Shown here piece by piece: positions 1 to 6,923 of a stretch of 45,197 nt of DNA. Within the stretch, counting starts at the first letter, position 1; every line of letters starts with the position of its first letter. The DNA comes from a virus. The notes below the pieces were generated by a model. The model was given only the letters and a program-made list of their open reading frames with translations, made no database searches and was not told the origin of the DNA. Location: positions 1 through 45,197 of IMG/VR virus record IMGVR_UViG_3300047469_000262; one strand, given 5' to 3'. Both the position numbers and the translations under genes were made by a program.

Positions 1-101
1 CACAACCCCAAGCCTTTCCGGCCTTGGCCGACTTCCAAATCAACCCCCAACCCCAAACAGCTCAACAGCCACCCCCCAACCCCACCGCTCGCTGCGCTCG
101 C
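1..101. repeat. 101-bp terminal redundancy (left copy)
   Basis: Identical to 45097-45197. An exact repeat limited to the contig ends is typical of a circular molecule opened by an assembler; real terminal repeats are the alternative. Gene order also reads continuously across the join. The segment is C-rich on this strand, so the - strand carries several runs of four to six G. Confidence 0.95.
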
Positions 102-122
102 TTACTTCTCCCGACCCAGGAG
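85..122 (+). repeat. 38-bp imperfect direct repeat, copy 1
   Basis: Matches 42408-42445 at 33 of 38 positions. It begins with a self-complementary CGCTCGCTGCGCTCGC block and ends in GACCCAGGAG. An 18-bp partial copy lies at 45074-45091. Bases 123-198 hold nothing recognisable. Confidence 0.75.
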
Positions 123-198
123 TACTGTCGTCCTGTTCCCAAAATTCCACCCGCGTAAGCCCGTCTCTGTTCCCCGCGAGCGCTCCGCGTCTTCGCCG

Positions 199-729
199 CT
201 AGATTTTGAAAAACGTGAACGCGTAGAACTTTCCCGACGGCGTCAGGCGTGGGTCAGTCGGGTCGACGATGAGCGAATCGGCCTCGGCGAGCAGCATGTC
301 GCGCCAAGCCCATTGCGACCCGTTGTCGAGATACAGGCGCTCGACCGCACCGCCGCTACGCATGTCAACGAGCACGCCAGGCACGTGGTGTTCGTACGTC
401 GATTGAGTTGTGAGCCGCAGACCGTGGCGCGCGAGACCGTCCGCGAGATACGCCGGCAGCTCGCTTCTATCGTCGAGACGCTGCTCGATAATCTGCGCAA
501 CTGTCTTCCCCTTGACCCGCTGATTCCGTAGCGGCTCCGTCATCGTCGAGTTGAGAAAACCCACGGGGTTATCGGGCTTGAACCGGGAAAGCCGGGCTTG
601 CCAGTCCGCATGCTCCGCTCGAATAGAGGCGTATTTGTCGGTGCTGTCCAGGAACGAAAATGCCTTTCCATGCAACTGCTCGAGCACCCGACGAGAGCGG
701 AATGCGTCCAGAATCAGTACCTTATTCAT
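199..729 (-). CDS. Hypothetical protein
   Basis: A 176-residue protein that I do not recognise. It is soluble and mixed alpha/beta in character, with no signal peptide or membrane segment. ATG at 729 is preceded by a GGGGTG ribosome site. It lies 11 bp downstream of the small membrane gene 741-911, and the two probably share a promoter near 940-975. Across the circular join the next - strand genes are those at 44160-45064. No function can be assigned; coding status is well supported by length and ribosome site. Confidence 0.7.
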   Translation of the reverse strand: MNKVLILDAFRSRRVLEQLHGKAFSFLDSTDKYASIRAEHADWQARLSRFKPDNPVGFLNSTMTEPLRNQRVKGKTVAQIIEQRLDDRSELPAYLADGLARHGLRLTTQSTYEHHVPGVLVDMRSGGAVERLYLDNGSQWAWRDMLLAEADSLIVDPTDPRLTPSGKFYAFTFFKI

Positions 730-740
730 TGTTCACCCCG

Positions 741-911
741 TTATTTGTTGTCGCGTTTTCCGGGCCAGAAGACAAATGCTGCGAGCGGGAAAATCACGAG
801 ATACCAGCCATGCCACGCGAGCGGCGGAGCTCCGAACACAACCCACAGGCCCATCTCGCACAGCAGCAGCACGTACAGCACAACAATCACAATTTTCAGC
901 GCCAGTCTCAT
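741..911 (-). CDS. Small two-segment membrane protein
   Basis: A 56-residue protein starting MRLALKIVIVVLYVLLL, with one hydrophobic helix at residues 3-22 and a second at about 30-48, and a short charged C-terminus (PGKRDNK). I chose ATG at 911 because GAGG lies eight bases upstream; the in-frame start at 947 lacks this. A possible promoter lies upstream: TTGACA at 969-974 on the - strand, about 18 bp from a TAGAGT box. Small phage membrane proteins can act in exclusion or lysis, but nothing here shows which. Confidence 0.65.
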   Translation of the reverse strand: MRLALKIVIVVLYVLLLCEMGLWVVFGAPPLAWHGWYLVIFPLAAFVFWPGKRDNK

Positions 912-1047
912 ATTTATCCTCGCCGTCAATGTCGGCACGGTGAGCACTCTACGCCTGCAGAACGGAAACTGTCAAACTACGATTGCTATGCAATTTCACT
1001 AAATAGAATCGGTTCTTTTTATCAAACGACGATTGGAAGTTATCAAT

Positions 1048-1124
1048 GCTCTAGGGGTTCGTGCGACAGCTTCGGTTCGCTACACATCTTGAGCACGTGC
1101 TCAACAACACAACTGGAGATACAA
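1048..1124 (+). promoter_or_regulatory. Leader A: conserved promoter motif plus 5' stem-loop
   Basis: The GCTCTA-type motif at 1048-1067 is followed 14 nt after GTGCGA by a TACACA box (1081-1086), a perfect palindrome TTGAGCACGTGCTCAA (1089-1104), then ACAACACAACTGGAGA and ATG at 1125. The stem-loop would sit at or near the 5' end of the mRNA. Confidence 0.65.
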
Positions 1125-1346
1125 ATGAACATCACAGAACTGATTGAATCCCTCGAACAACTCAAGGCCGAACGAGGCAACTTGGCCGTCCAGCTGGAGG
1201 TGAATGGGATGTTTTTCCCAATCGAAGCTCCAGTGTTCAAGAGCTTGGTTTCCATGACAGATGACGGGTTTGAAGACCTAGAATCGGCCGTTCTCGTCGT
1301 GCCTGCGACATTCATCGGCGGCGGCCTGGATGGAGGTGCGCAATGA
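1125..1346 (+). CDS. Small ITELI-family protein, copy 1
   Basis: A 73-residue acidic protein beginning MNITELIESLEQLKAERGNL. The same N-terminal pattern (M-x-I/V-T/S-E-L-I-x-x-L) recurs in the genes at 1962 and 2255, so the three form a local paralogue family. It is the first gene of a five-gene operon driven by leader A. Its stop overlaps the next start (ATGA), and the last codons (GGAQ) double as the ribosome site GGAGGTGCGCA of the next gene. Function unknown. Confidence 0.8.
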   Translation: MNITELIESLEQLKAERGNLAVQLEVNGMFFPIEAPVFKSLVSMTDDGFEDLESAVLVVPATFIGGGLDGGAQ

Positions 1347-1705
1347 ACGACACGCAAACAGAACAACAGCCGCAAATCATTCGCTCGTACGATTCCGGGA
1401 GCGTCGCCAAAGGCGAGCCGGCCGTATCGACAACGTGGGCGGTGTATCAGGACGGAATCGCGGTACTACTAGACTCCGAATTTGCACCAGCCGGGGAATT
1501 CCCAAACGGGGTTGTGCTGGAGCGGCGACCCAACGGCGACTGGGTAACCCAGCTGCGCAGGGCTGTCCAGCGAAAATGGTTGGAGTGGTTCGACGAAGAA
1601 TTCGCAGACCACGTTGTACTGCTCAACCGCACTGAGGGCGCGCTTACCGGCCACGCTGTCACTGGCATCATCATCGACGACGGCCTGGACGGGGGTGCGC
1701 AATGA
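1343..1705 (+). CDS. Hypothetical protein
   Basis: A 120-residue acidic protein that I do not recognise. It has no signal peptide or membrane helix. It ends in DDGLDGGAQ, almost the same ending as the preceding gene (GGLDGGAQ), because both 3' ends encode the ribosome site for the next start. Four-base ATGA overlaps at both ends indicate translational coupling. The rest of the sequence does not resemble its neighbours, so the shared tail probably reflects a shared junction rather than paralogy. Confidence 0.75.
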   Translation: MNDTQTEQQPQIIRSYDSGSVAKGEPAVSTTWAVYQDGIAVLLDSEFAPAGEFPNGVVLERRPNGDWVTQLRRAVQRKWLEWFDEEFADHVVLLNRTEGALTGHAVTGIIIDDGLDGGAQ

Positions 1706-1965
1706 AGCCTATAACCGATTTGCAGGTGGTGCAGGCTTTCCAGAACGCTGAACGTAGACGCGCTTCGTGGTTGGATGGAACCGGAGGCCCGGGAGGCTTC
1801 TACCCCTATGACTGGCTGGAAGACACTGGCCATACCTTCGATTCGTGCTATGTCGCAATGGAGCGCGCACTGGAAAAAGGCCTTGTCGGGTACGTCCTGT
1901 CGCTTCGCTGCGGCCACCTCACTGAAAAAGGCGAAGCGCTGCTTGCTGCCGGAGGTGCGCAATGA
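1702..1965 (+). CDS. Hypothetical protein
   Basis: An 87-residue protein, not recognised. It carries a glycine/tryptophan/tyrosine-rich stretch at residues 24-38 (DGTGGPGGFYPYDW) and a helical C-terminal half. It ends AAGGAQ, again encoding the GGAGGTGCGCA ribosome site for the next gene. Overlaps of four bases on both sides place it in the leader A operon. Confidence 0.75.
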   Translation: MKPITDLQVVQAFQNAERRRASWLDGTGGPGGFYPYDWLEDTGHTFDSCYVAMERALEKGLVGYVLSLRCGHLTEKGEALLAAGGAQ

Positions 1966-2258
1966 CCATCACCGAATTGATTGCAGCTCTCGAAGCGGTT
2001 CGCAAAGAGCATGGTGATTTACCGGTGGTTCGCTACCAGTGCGGCACTGGCGGGACGTGCAGCGAATCGGGCCACGACCCATACGTCGAGGTAGAGGCCG
2101 CAAATTACGAGCCGTGCGATGACGGCGCCATTTTCCGAATCGACGGCAAATTGGTCGGCATAGACGTGCTGTACCCAGTCGGGTCAAAGGTCGCGGCAAT
2201 CACATGCTGGCCCTGGGACCGCGTGCCGAAGCACGAAGTGAAGGAGGATACAAAATGA
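1962..2258 (+). CDS. Small ITELI-family protein, copy 2
   Basis: A 98-residue protein starting MTITELIAALEAVRKEHGDL, paralogous at the N-terminus to the genes at 1125 and 2255. The remainder is acidic and contains two Cys (CGTGGTC) near residue 28. It couples to its neighbours by ATGA overlaps, and a strong AAGGAGG near its 3' end serves the next gene. Short phage proteins beginning with this helix are common in accessory regions, but I know of no established function. Confidence 0.78.
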   Translation: MTITELIAALEAVRKEHGDLPVVRYQCGTGGTCSESGHDPYVEVEAANYEPCDDGAIFRIDGKLVGIDVLYPVGSKVAAITCWPWDRVPKHEVKEDTK

Positions 2259-2419
2259 GAGTCAGCGAACTGATTGCCGCACTTCAAGAGCTCGACCCAG
2301 AGCTGCCCGTTATGTACCACGTCTACGACGACTCTTGGTATGGCTATGAACTAGACGTTGGCAGAGTATCGGACCAACTCAGCGACGGCAAAGATGCAGC
2401 CGTCATATACCCCGCTTGA
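2255..2419 (+). CDS. Small ITELI-family protein, copy 3
   Basis: A 54-residue protein beginning MRVSELIAALQELDPELPVM. It is the shortest of the three paralogues and keeps the helix followed by a D/E-L-P-V turn. ATG at 2255 follows AAGGAGGATACAAA and overlaps the preceding stop. It is the last gene of the leader A operon; a strong terminator follows at 2426. Function unknown. Confidence 0.78.
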   Translation: MRVSELIAALQELDPELPVMYHVYDDSWYGYELDVGRVSDQLSDGKDAAVIYPA

Positions 2420-2425
2420 CCTAGC

Positions 2426-2448
2426 CCCCGCCTTCGGCGGGGTGTTTT
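2426..2448 (+). terminator. Intrinsic terminator
   Basis: Stem CCCCGCC / GGCGGGG with a TTC loop followed by TGTTTT. It closes the leader A operon. Confidence 0.85.
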
Positions 2449-2482
2449 CATTCTTTGCCCGCAGACCTCCTCTCGCGCTAAC

Positions 2483-2562
2483 GCTCTATGCCTTCGTGCG
2501 ACACGCGTCATTCGCTTCACTGTTTGTGAGCATGGGGCTCACACAACAACTGGAGACGAACA
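2483..2562 (+). promoter_or_regulatory. Leader B: conserved promoter motif plus 5' stem-loop
   Basis: The motif GCTCTATGCCTTCGTGCGAC (2483-2502) is followed at 14 nt spacing by TTCACT (2516-2521), a stem-loop GTGAGC / GCTCAC (2526-2542), ACAACAACTGGAGA and ATG at 2563. The arrangement matches leader A, but the stem sequence differs. Confidence 0.65.
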
Positions 2563-3003
2563 ATGCAACTTAAACAAATTGGCATCGAAGAGTACGACGG
2601 AAAACCCGTGTTCTATGACGCTGACGTTTTCGCCGGCGAAGCGCGCTGGGTCGAAAACCGCTTCCTCGTGCGCGTCGCCAAGCACGAACAGTCCTACGTC
2701 AAATTCAGCGTGTTCGAGGCGGAAAGCAGGTATCGCTTGGACGACGGCAGCGGCTGGGTAATCGGTAGTCAATTCCCCGATGACGTGTACCTCACGGCGA
2801 CCTTCAAATTCGACGGATGTGCCCACTTCGATTTTGGCGACGAAGGCTATCTGCACCTTTGTTCCGGAGGCGCCATTGCAGACCACATCAACGTTGTAAA
2901 GGCCGTCTATGACTGGGCGTTCGAACTGCTTAACCAGCCGTACGACTTTAGTTACATGTGGGAGAAGGAAGCCGTGGACGCCGTGTTCGGAGGTGCCCAA
3001 TGA
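2563..3003 (+). CDS. Hypothetical protein
   Basis: A 146-residue acidic protein rich in aromatic residues, not recognised. It looks like a beta-rich single domain (for example YDGKPVFYDADVFAGEARW near the N-terminus). ATG at 2563 follows leader B. It ends VFGGAQ, and the codons for GGAQ again form the next gene's ribosome site (GGAGGTGCCCA) with an ATGA overlap. It opens a five-gene operon running to 4217. Confidence 0.75.
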   Translation: MQLKQIGIEEYDGKPVFYDADVFAGEARWVENRFLVRVAKHEQSYVKFSVFEAESRYRLDDGSGWVIGSQFPDDVYLTATFKFDGCAHFDFGDEGYLHLCSGGAIADHINVVKAVYDWAFELLNQPYDFSYMWEKEAVDAVFGGAQ

Positions 3004-3455
3004 GCACTCTCAAACTCATCGCCGTAGCCAGCAAAGCCCTCCCACACGCACGCATCGGCCGCCGCTGGCGCGTCACCTCCACCGGCTACGCCTACACCCT
3101 AGGCGGCGCCATCCGCCACGAATACTGGCTGCAAGCTGAAGACGACGACCAAGCAAGAGTTTGGGCCCGTGGAGAGTCACTGGAAAAGACCGGTGTTTAT
3201 CAGCTGGTGAACGCCGGCAAGGAAGCCGGGTTGCTGGCGATGACGTTCGAACCGGTCTCTGAACTTTATCTGCGCGAGTGTGTGAGCTGCGGCTGCTCGT
3301 GGCAATCAAAAGAGCCAGAGGCGAGCGACATGGTGCGCGGCTGGATTGCAGAAGCCCTGGCGTCTGGTGACCAGGAAACCATGGCCGGCGTTGCTGAGTT
3401 TGTGAGCGACTACTCGTGCCCGGCGTGTGCCACAGAGATGGTGGAGGCCCAATGA
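3000..3455 (+). CDS. Hypothetical protein with possible zinc-binding cysteines
   Basis: A 151-residue protein. Residues 1-35 are basic. Two Cys clusters in the C-terminal half, CVSCGC near residue 95 and CPAC near residue 142, could form a zinc-ribbon-like site, but their spacing is wide. ATG at 3000 overlaps the preceding stop and is preceded by GGAGG; an upstream in-frame start at 2958 is not needed. It lies second in the leader B operon. I do not recognise the family. Confidence 0.7.
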   Translation: MSTLKLIAVASKALPHARIGRRWRVTSTGYAYTLGGAIRHEYWLQAEDDDQARVWARGESLEKTGVYQLVNAGKEAGLLAMTFEPVSELYLRECVSCGCSWQSKEPEASDMVRGWIAEALASGDQETMAGVAEFVSDYSCPACATEMVEAQ

Positions 3456-3751
3456 ACTACGGAAACGCCCCTTGGGACTCGGCTTCTCTTGTTCCAGACA
3501 TACTGAGAAACATCGGTCCTCGTGAACTGGCTCAACCAAATTTTGAGGCAGTAAAGGAAGCCCTAAAGCCGCCTGCGGATGGCAGCGCGACCGAAGTTTT
3601 CCAATTAGCCTCTCGCATTGTTGAGCAGCAGCTACTTCTCGAAGCACTCACCGGAGTTAGGCACCACGTGGAAATTCCCATCGACCCGTATGGCAGTGCT
3701 GCGCGCAACGGGCACATCGAAGTTGTGTTTGTTCCGGTGAAGGAGGCGTAA
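3452..3751 (+). CDS. Hypothetical protein
   Basis: A 99-residue mostly helical protein starting MNYGNAPWDSASLVPD, not recognised. ATG at 3452 overlaps the preceding stop and follows GGTGGAGGCCC. Its own last bases (AAGGAGGCGTA) supply the next ribosome site, and its stop shares one base with the next start. Third gene of the leader B operon. Confidence 0.72.
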   Translation: MNYGNAPWDSASLVPDILRNIGPRELAQPNFEAVKEALKPPADGSATEVFQLASRIVEQQLLLEALTGVRHHVEIPIDPYGSAARNGHIEVVFVPVKEA

Positions 3752-3978
3752 TGGGCACAGTCCTATACCAGCTTTATCACATCACGCAGCCGGGGGATGA
3801 AGAATACTCTGGTCGCGTTGTCCAGCTTCCAGATGGCTCACGCAAAATGACCCTGACGGCGCTATGGAGGGAAAGGACCGTCACGAAAGAGGACGTGGAG
3901 GCTCTGATAGCCAGGAAGAAAGCGGCTATCGATGAGTTGCAGGAGGCACTGGCCATGCTGAACGGGGATAGGCAATGA
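3751..3978 (+). CDS. Small protein related to the gene at 6924
   Basis: A 75-residue protein containing VVQLPDGSRK and a C-terminal helix ending LQEALAMLNGD. The same two elements (VVRLPDGS and YRKALAMLKPD) occur in the 122-residue product of 6924-7292, suggesting a shared ancestor or a shared helical module. It is coupled to both neighbours by overlaps. Function unknown. Confidence 0.72.
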   Translation: MGTVLYQLYHITQPGDEEYSGRVVQLPDGSRKMTLTALWRERTVTKEDVEALIARKKAAIDELQEALAMLNGDRQ

Positions 3979-4217
3979 AGCTCGACGGGCATAACACCGC
4001 CCTGATTGCCAGCGGAACCCTGTTGGCCTTCATCCTCACCCTGAACTGGCTTATTGACAGTGGGCCCTTCAAGCGCTGGGCGTGGCCGCACGTCGTTTCC
4101 AACGAACACTGCCACCTGACCGCCGATACTGGCTCCGTCGGAATACGCGTCTATCAATGCGACGATGGGTACCGAGTCGAGGGCGAATTGAAAACAATGT
4201 CTGAGGAAGGCATCTGA
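3975..4217 (+). CDS. Small membrane-anchored protein
   Basis: An 80-residue protein with one hydrophobic helix at residues 9-27 (ALIASGTLLAFILTLNWLI). A cysteine-containing polar C-terminal domain probably lies outside the cytoplasm. It overlaps the preceding gene by four bases and ends the leader B operon, followed by a bidirectional terminator at 4223. It could be a membrane accessory protein; nothing specific is visible. Confidence 0.7.
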   Translation: MKLDGHNTALIASGTLLAFILTLNWLIDSGPFKRWAWPHVVSNEHCHLTADTGSVGIRVYQCDDGYRVEGELKTMSEEGI

Positions 4218-4222
4218 GAACA

Positions 4223-4249
4223 GCCCGCCGCCAGGCGGGCTTACTTCTT
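4223..4249. terminator. Bidirectional terminator between convergent operons
   Basis: Stem GCCCGCC / GGCGGGC followed by a T-rich stretch on the + strand (TTACTTCTT). It lies exactly between the convergent genes 3975-4217 and 4241-4807. Confidence 0.75.
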
Positions 4250-4807
4250 CGTAGCGTCCGCGACGCAGCCAACGTAAATGGCCATATCCGTGCCGATACC
4301 CAGCAGTTGGCCGCCCCACTTGTCAGCCTGGTCCGCGTTCAGCACGTGTGACACACGCTGTCGGTCATACGCCACATACTCGTCAAAGTCGCTCACGGCA
4401 AACGGTGCCTTCGCGGCTACCCAAGCCGCTCTCTTGATTTGATAAACCTCTTTGCTTTCCATTATTGGCGGCAACTCAACGCGGTTTAAGTCATCTGCCA
4501 AGCCATCCAGCGTTTTGCGAAGATTCCAGGCTGCGTAGTAAGGTCGTCGCGCGACAAGGCTCATCCGCGCCTGGTTGTTTGAGTAGAACGCGTCGTGAGT
4601 TTCAGATGCGAGGTACTTTGCCTCGTCCGGCGGTACCTGCTCAATGCTCGCACTAATCGCTGAGACGATGCCCAGTTCCCGGCTGATAGTGTTCGCACGG
4701 GTCTTCTGGCACTCCTCCCTTGCCTGACGCGCGATATTGTCTGTCACGCTGTCCGCTGCTGCGGCCGTACTCACGACCATCAACGCCACCACCAATGCCT
4801 GCCTCAT
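4241..4807 (-). CDS. Secreted protein, tandem paralogue 1
   Basis: A 188-residue protein with a Sec signal peptide (MRQALVVALMVVSTAAAADS, cleavage after AAA). It shares with the next two genes the blocks VPPDEAKYL, ARMSLVARRPYYAAW, PFAVSDFDEYV, VLNADQ and a C-terminal GCVADA. One Cys near the mature N-terminus and one near the C-terminus may form a disulphide in the periplasm. I start at ATG 4807, with GGGGG seven bases upstream, rather than GTG 4810. It is third in a three-gene - strand operon. Family not recognised; a periplasmic role during lysogeny, such as exclusion, is only a guess. Confidence 0.8.
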   Translation of the reverse strand: MRQALVVALMVVSTAAAADSVTDNIARQAREECQKTRANTISRELGIVSAISASIEQVPPDEAKYLASETHDAFYSNNQARMSLVARRPYYAAWNLRKTLDGLADDLNRVELPPIMESKEVYQIKRAAWVAAKAPFAVSDFDEYVAYDRQRVSHVLNADQADKWGGQLLGIGTDMAIYVGCVADATKK

Positions 4808-4834
4808 CACCGCCCCCGATGGTCTTCAGTTTTG

Positions 4835-5374
4835 TTACTTGATTGCGTCGACCGTGCAGTCGATGTACGTCGACAGGATGGGCGACAGACTGCCGAGCTG
4901 CTGGCTGTAGCGGCCCTGCTGGTCGGCGGTCATCACCTGCTGCGAACGCCGGTTGTCGGCCTGCGTGTACTGCATAAAATCGTTAACGGCAAATTCCAGT
5001 CGAACCATTACGACAGCCGCGCGCTTTACCTGATATTTTTCGAGCGATTCGCCATACGCAGGCCCGTTCATGCTGCCCAGGTCGGCCTTCACGCGTTGCA
5101 GCGACCCGTGGAGCGCCCACGCCGTGTAGTAAGGCCGCGCGGAGACCAGGTTGTACCGAGCCAGGTTGTTATCCTTCATCGCCGCTACCCACTCGGTCTG
5201 GATGTAGTTGGCTTCCTCGGGCGGGACCGCCTCAACATGTGCGTCAATTTCGTCGATGACCGCCAGCGACTGTGCGACCGTGTTTTTTCTTGCCGCCGTA
5301 CATTGCTGGTCCTCTGCCATTGCCGACGCCGCTGCGAACGCTAGCAAAGCCGCTATCGCTATCCTGTGCGTCAT
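4835..5374 (-). CDS. Secreted protein, tandem paralogue 2
   Basis: A 179-residue protein with a signal peptide (MTHRIAIAALLAFAAASAMA, cleavage after AMA). It is the middle of three tandem paralogues; conserved blocks include VEAVPPEEANYI, NLVSARPYYTAW, FAVNDFMQY and the two conserved Cys. ATG at 5374 is preceded by CTGGAG and fits the signal peptide; an earlier in-frame start at 5404 does not. Five bases separate it from paralogue 3 and about 27 bp from paralogue 1, so the three are probably one transcript. Confidence 0.8.
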   Translation of the reverse strand: MTHRIAIAALLAFAAASAMAEDQQCTAARKNTVAQSLAVIDEIDAHVEAVPPEEANYIQTEWVAAMKDNNLARYNLVSARPYYTAWALHGSLQRVKADLGSMNGPAYGESLEKYQVKRAAVVMVRLEFAVNDFMQYTQADNRRSQQVMTADQQGRYSQQLGSLSPILSTYIDCTVDAIK

Positions 5375-5379
5375 CTGCG

Positions 5380-5976
5380 TTACTCCAGCGTATCTGCGGT
5401 GCAAGTTATCAACTGAGCTAGGGTGCCGCTGAGTCCGAGCAGTCGACCTTGAATGTTGACGACTTGCTCTTCAGTCAGAACACGAGGCCTTCGTGCCTGG
5501 TCGAATCTCGTGTAATCACCGAACGCGTCGACTGCAAGCGGCACATCTGAAACAGCCAACGCAGCGTGCTTGATAGTACTGACGGGCGGAGTGTCTATTG
5601 TGGCTTGGCCGACCTTCGTCAAATTCCCGCGAATCATGTCAACCGAGTCATGTACCCGCCACGCATGAAAATATGGTCGCTGGTACACCAACGAGAGCCG
5701 CGCAGCGTTTCCGCTCGAACCAGCTTCCCGATATTCCCTGTCCAGATAAGTTACCTCGTCTGGGGGAACAGCCTCAATTTGAGAATCGATGACGGAAAGA
5801 CTGTCCAACGCCCTCTGAATGATGGACGGGGCGAATGACTCGCAAAATTTCCGCTCCTGCACCCCATATTTGTCGCGCGCCGCCTTTGCCGCAACCGGGT
5901 CGAACGTCGAGTCCGCATGCGCCGCGACGCTCATCGCCACCAGCACCCCGCCAACCACTCCCGCAATCAGCTTCAT
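5380..5976 (-). CDS. Secreted protein, tandem paralogue 3
   Basis: A 198-residue protein with a signal peptide (MKLIAGVVGGVLVAMSVAAH, cleavage near AHA). It keeps the family blocks IEAVPPDEVTYL, ARLSLVYQRPYFHAW, LAVDAFGDY, VLTEEQ and CTADTLE, and has an extra 15-20 residues after the signal. It is the first gene of the operon, with its promoter in the divergent gap 5977-6027. Sequence divergence between the three is large, so the duplication is old or selection is diversifying. Confidence 0.8.
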   Translation of the reverse strand: MKLIAGVVGGVLVAMSVAAHADSTFDPVAAKAARDKYGVQERKFCESFAPSIIQRALDSLSVIDSQIEAVPPDEVTYLDREYREAGSSGNAARLSLVYQRPYFHAWRVHDSVDMIRGNLTKVGQATIDTPPVSTIKHAALAVSDVPLAVDAFGDYTRFDQARRPRVLTEEQVVNIQGRLLGLSGTLAQLITCTADTLE

Positions 5977-6027
5977 CCCCGGTCTGCCTGTTAGTTTTTA
6001 ACCCAGCGATTCTAGCGCGCCGCCCTT

Positions 6028-6143
6028 CCGTAATAAACCGTAATCGACGCTCTATGGGTTTTTGCGACGTTTTGCCAGTGTCCTCCCTATACAGACCACA
6101 ACCAGCTCGAAAGCTGGCGCAAACAACAACTGGGGAGACAACA
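6028..6143 (+). promoter_or_regulatory. Leader C: class I motif, -10 box and 5' stem-loop
   Basis: CCGTAATAAACCGTAATC (6028-6045) is followed by a GCTCTATGG...TTTTGCGAC block (6049-6068), a TATACA box (6088-6093), a stem-loop CCAGCT-CGAA-AGCTGG (6102-6117), then AACAACAACTGGGGAGA and ATG at 6144. Leaders D and G share the upstream CCGTAA...GTAATC element and TTTGCGAC in place of CGTGCGAC. Confidence 0.65.
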
Positions 6144-6431
6144 ATGGCAACAAAACAGATTCGATTCGTGCTCGACGCTACTTACGACCAAGCACAAAAA
6201 ATGAAATTCGCGCGTATCTCGTTGAAGAAAAAATACCAGCCGCTGGGCTACGAAGGACCGGTACTTTACAGCCTGCACGTGCAGGGCTACGAATTCAGCG
6301 GCTCGTTCAATGGCGAGATTCCGGAGGGCGAATACGTTGTCCAAGGGTACTTGCGCCACTACCCACGTGGAAAGGCGTACGGCGCCATCTCGAGCACCAG
6401 GAGCACTCTGTTGCTGAAAGTCAGAGCCTGA
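6144..6431 (+). CDS. Hypothetical protein
   Basis: A 95-residue basic protein, not recognised. The N-terminal half is Lys-rich (KMKFARISLKKKYQ); the second half looks beta-rich with many Tyr and Gly. ATG at 6144 follows leader C. It is the only gene between leader C and the terminator at 6455. It could bind nucleic acid given its charge, but no motif proves this. Confidence 0.7.
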   Translation: MATKQIRFVLDATYDQAQKMKFARISLKKKYQPLGYEGPVLYSLHVQGYEFSGSFNGEIPEGEYVVQGYLRHYPRGKAYGAISSTRSTLLLKVRA

Positions 6432-6454
6432 TAGCCAAGTCGCAAAACATGAAG

Positions 6455-6475
6455 CCCGCCTAGTGCGGGGTTTTT
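6455..6475 (+). terminator. Intrinsic terminator
   Basis: Stem CCCGC / GCGGG followed by GTTTTT. It ends the single-gene leader C unit. Confidence 0.8.
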
Positions 6476-6499
6476 GCTTTTTGTGTCACCAGCATGCGT

Positions 6500-6641
6500 C
6501 CGTAACAAACGGTAATCATCGCTATAGGGCTATTTGCGACGAAACCGTCGATTCATTCCCTATACATCATGAGGCCAACAAAAAGCACCGCTGACATGCG
6601 AGGCTGGCTCGAAAACCCTTGAGAACCCTATGGAGCTAAAC
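6500..6641 (+). promoter_or_regulatory. Leader D: class I motif and long 5' leader
   Basis: CCGTAACAAACGGTAATC (6500-6517), CGCTATAGGG...TTTGCGAC (6520-6540) and TATACA (6561-6566) parallel leader C. The region from there to ATG 6642 is longer and ends TATGGAGCTAAAC. It contains an 18-codon open frame at 6569-6622 that could be a leader peptide. Confidence 0.55.
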
Positions 6642-6794
6642 ATGACTGTATTCGAAAACGTAAACTGGTATGACGTGCAAAAAGGCCTTTACGTTGCTGC
6701 ATTTCTCTTCGCGATGTACGCCGGGCCCAACATCCTGCGACGCATCTGCAACGGCGTTGAGTACGCAATTGCTAGAAGAAGAACCCGAGGCTAA
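6642..6794 (+). CDS. Small single-pass membrane protein
   Basis: A 50-residue protein beginning MTVFENVNWYDVQKGLY, with one hydrophobic helix at residues 16-32 and a basic tail (ARRRTRG). This predicts an inner-membrane protein with its C-terminus in the cytoplasm. ATG at 6642 follows TATGGAGCTAAAC. It is alone between leader D and the terminator at 6808. Function unknown. Confidence 0.65.
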   Translation: MTVFENVNWYDVQKGLYVAAFLFAMYAGPNILRRICNGVEYAIARRRTRG

Positions 6795-6807
6795 CCCTGA
6801 TTCACCC

Positions 6808-6835
6808 GCCCCTCCATCGCGAGGGGCTTTATTTT
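6808..6835 (+). terminator. Intrinsic terminator
   Basis: Stem GCCCCTC / GAGGGGC followed by TTTATTTT. It separates the leader D unit from leader E. Confidence 0.85.
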
Positions 6836-6843
6836 GGGCCTGC

Positions 6844-6923
6844 GCTCTAGGGTCCCGTGCGGCAGCCGCCAGTCGCTTCACTGTTTGTAGGCAACGGTGC
6901 CTGCACAACACTGGAGACAGACA
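6844..6923 (+). promoter_or_regulatory. Leader E: conserved promoter motif plus 5' stem-loop
   Basis: The motif GCTCTAGGGTCCCGTGCGGC (6844-6863) is followed at 14 nt spacing by TTCACT (6877-6882), a stem-loop AGGCA / TGCCT (within 6887-6904), ACAACACTGGAGA and ATG at 6924. The text CGCTTCACTGTTTGT is shared exactly with leader B, but the stem differs. Confidence 0.65.

Noticed and set aside
1-101. Terminal redundancy as true phage DNA ends
   Set aside because: Its length and exactness fit an assembler overlap, and genes read through the join; physical ends cannot be judged from sequence.
6569-6622. 18-codon open frame in leader D that could be a leader peptide
   Set aside because: No ribosome site, and its start would be within a few bases of the likely transcript start. 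Possible as a leaderless peptide but not supported enough to list as a gene.
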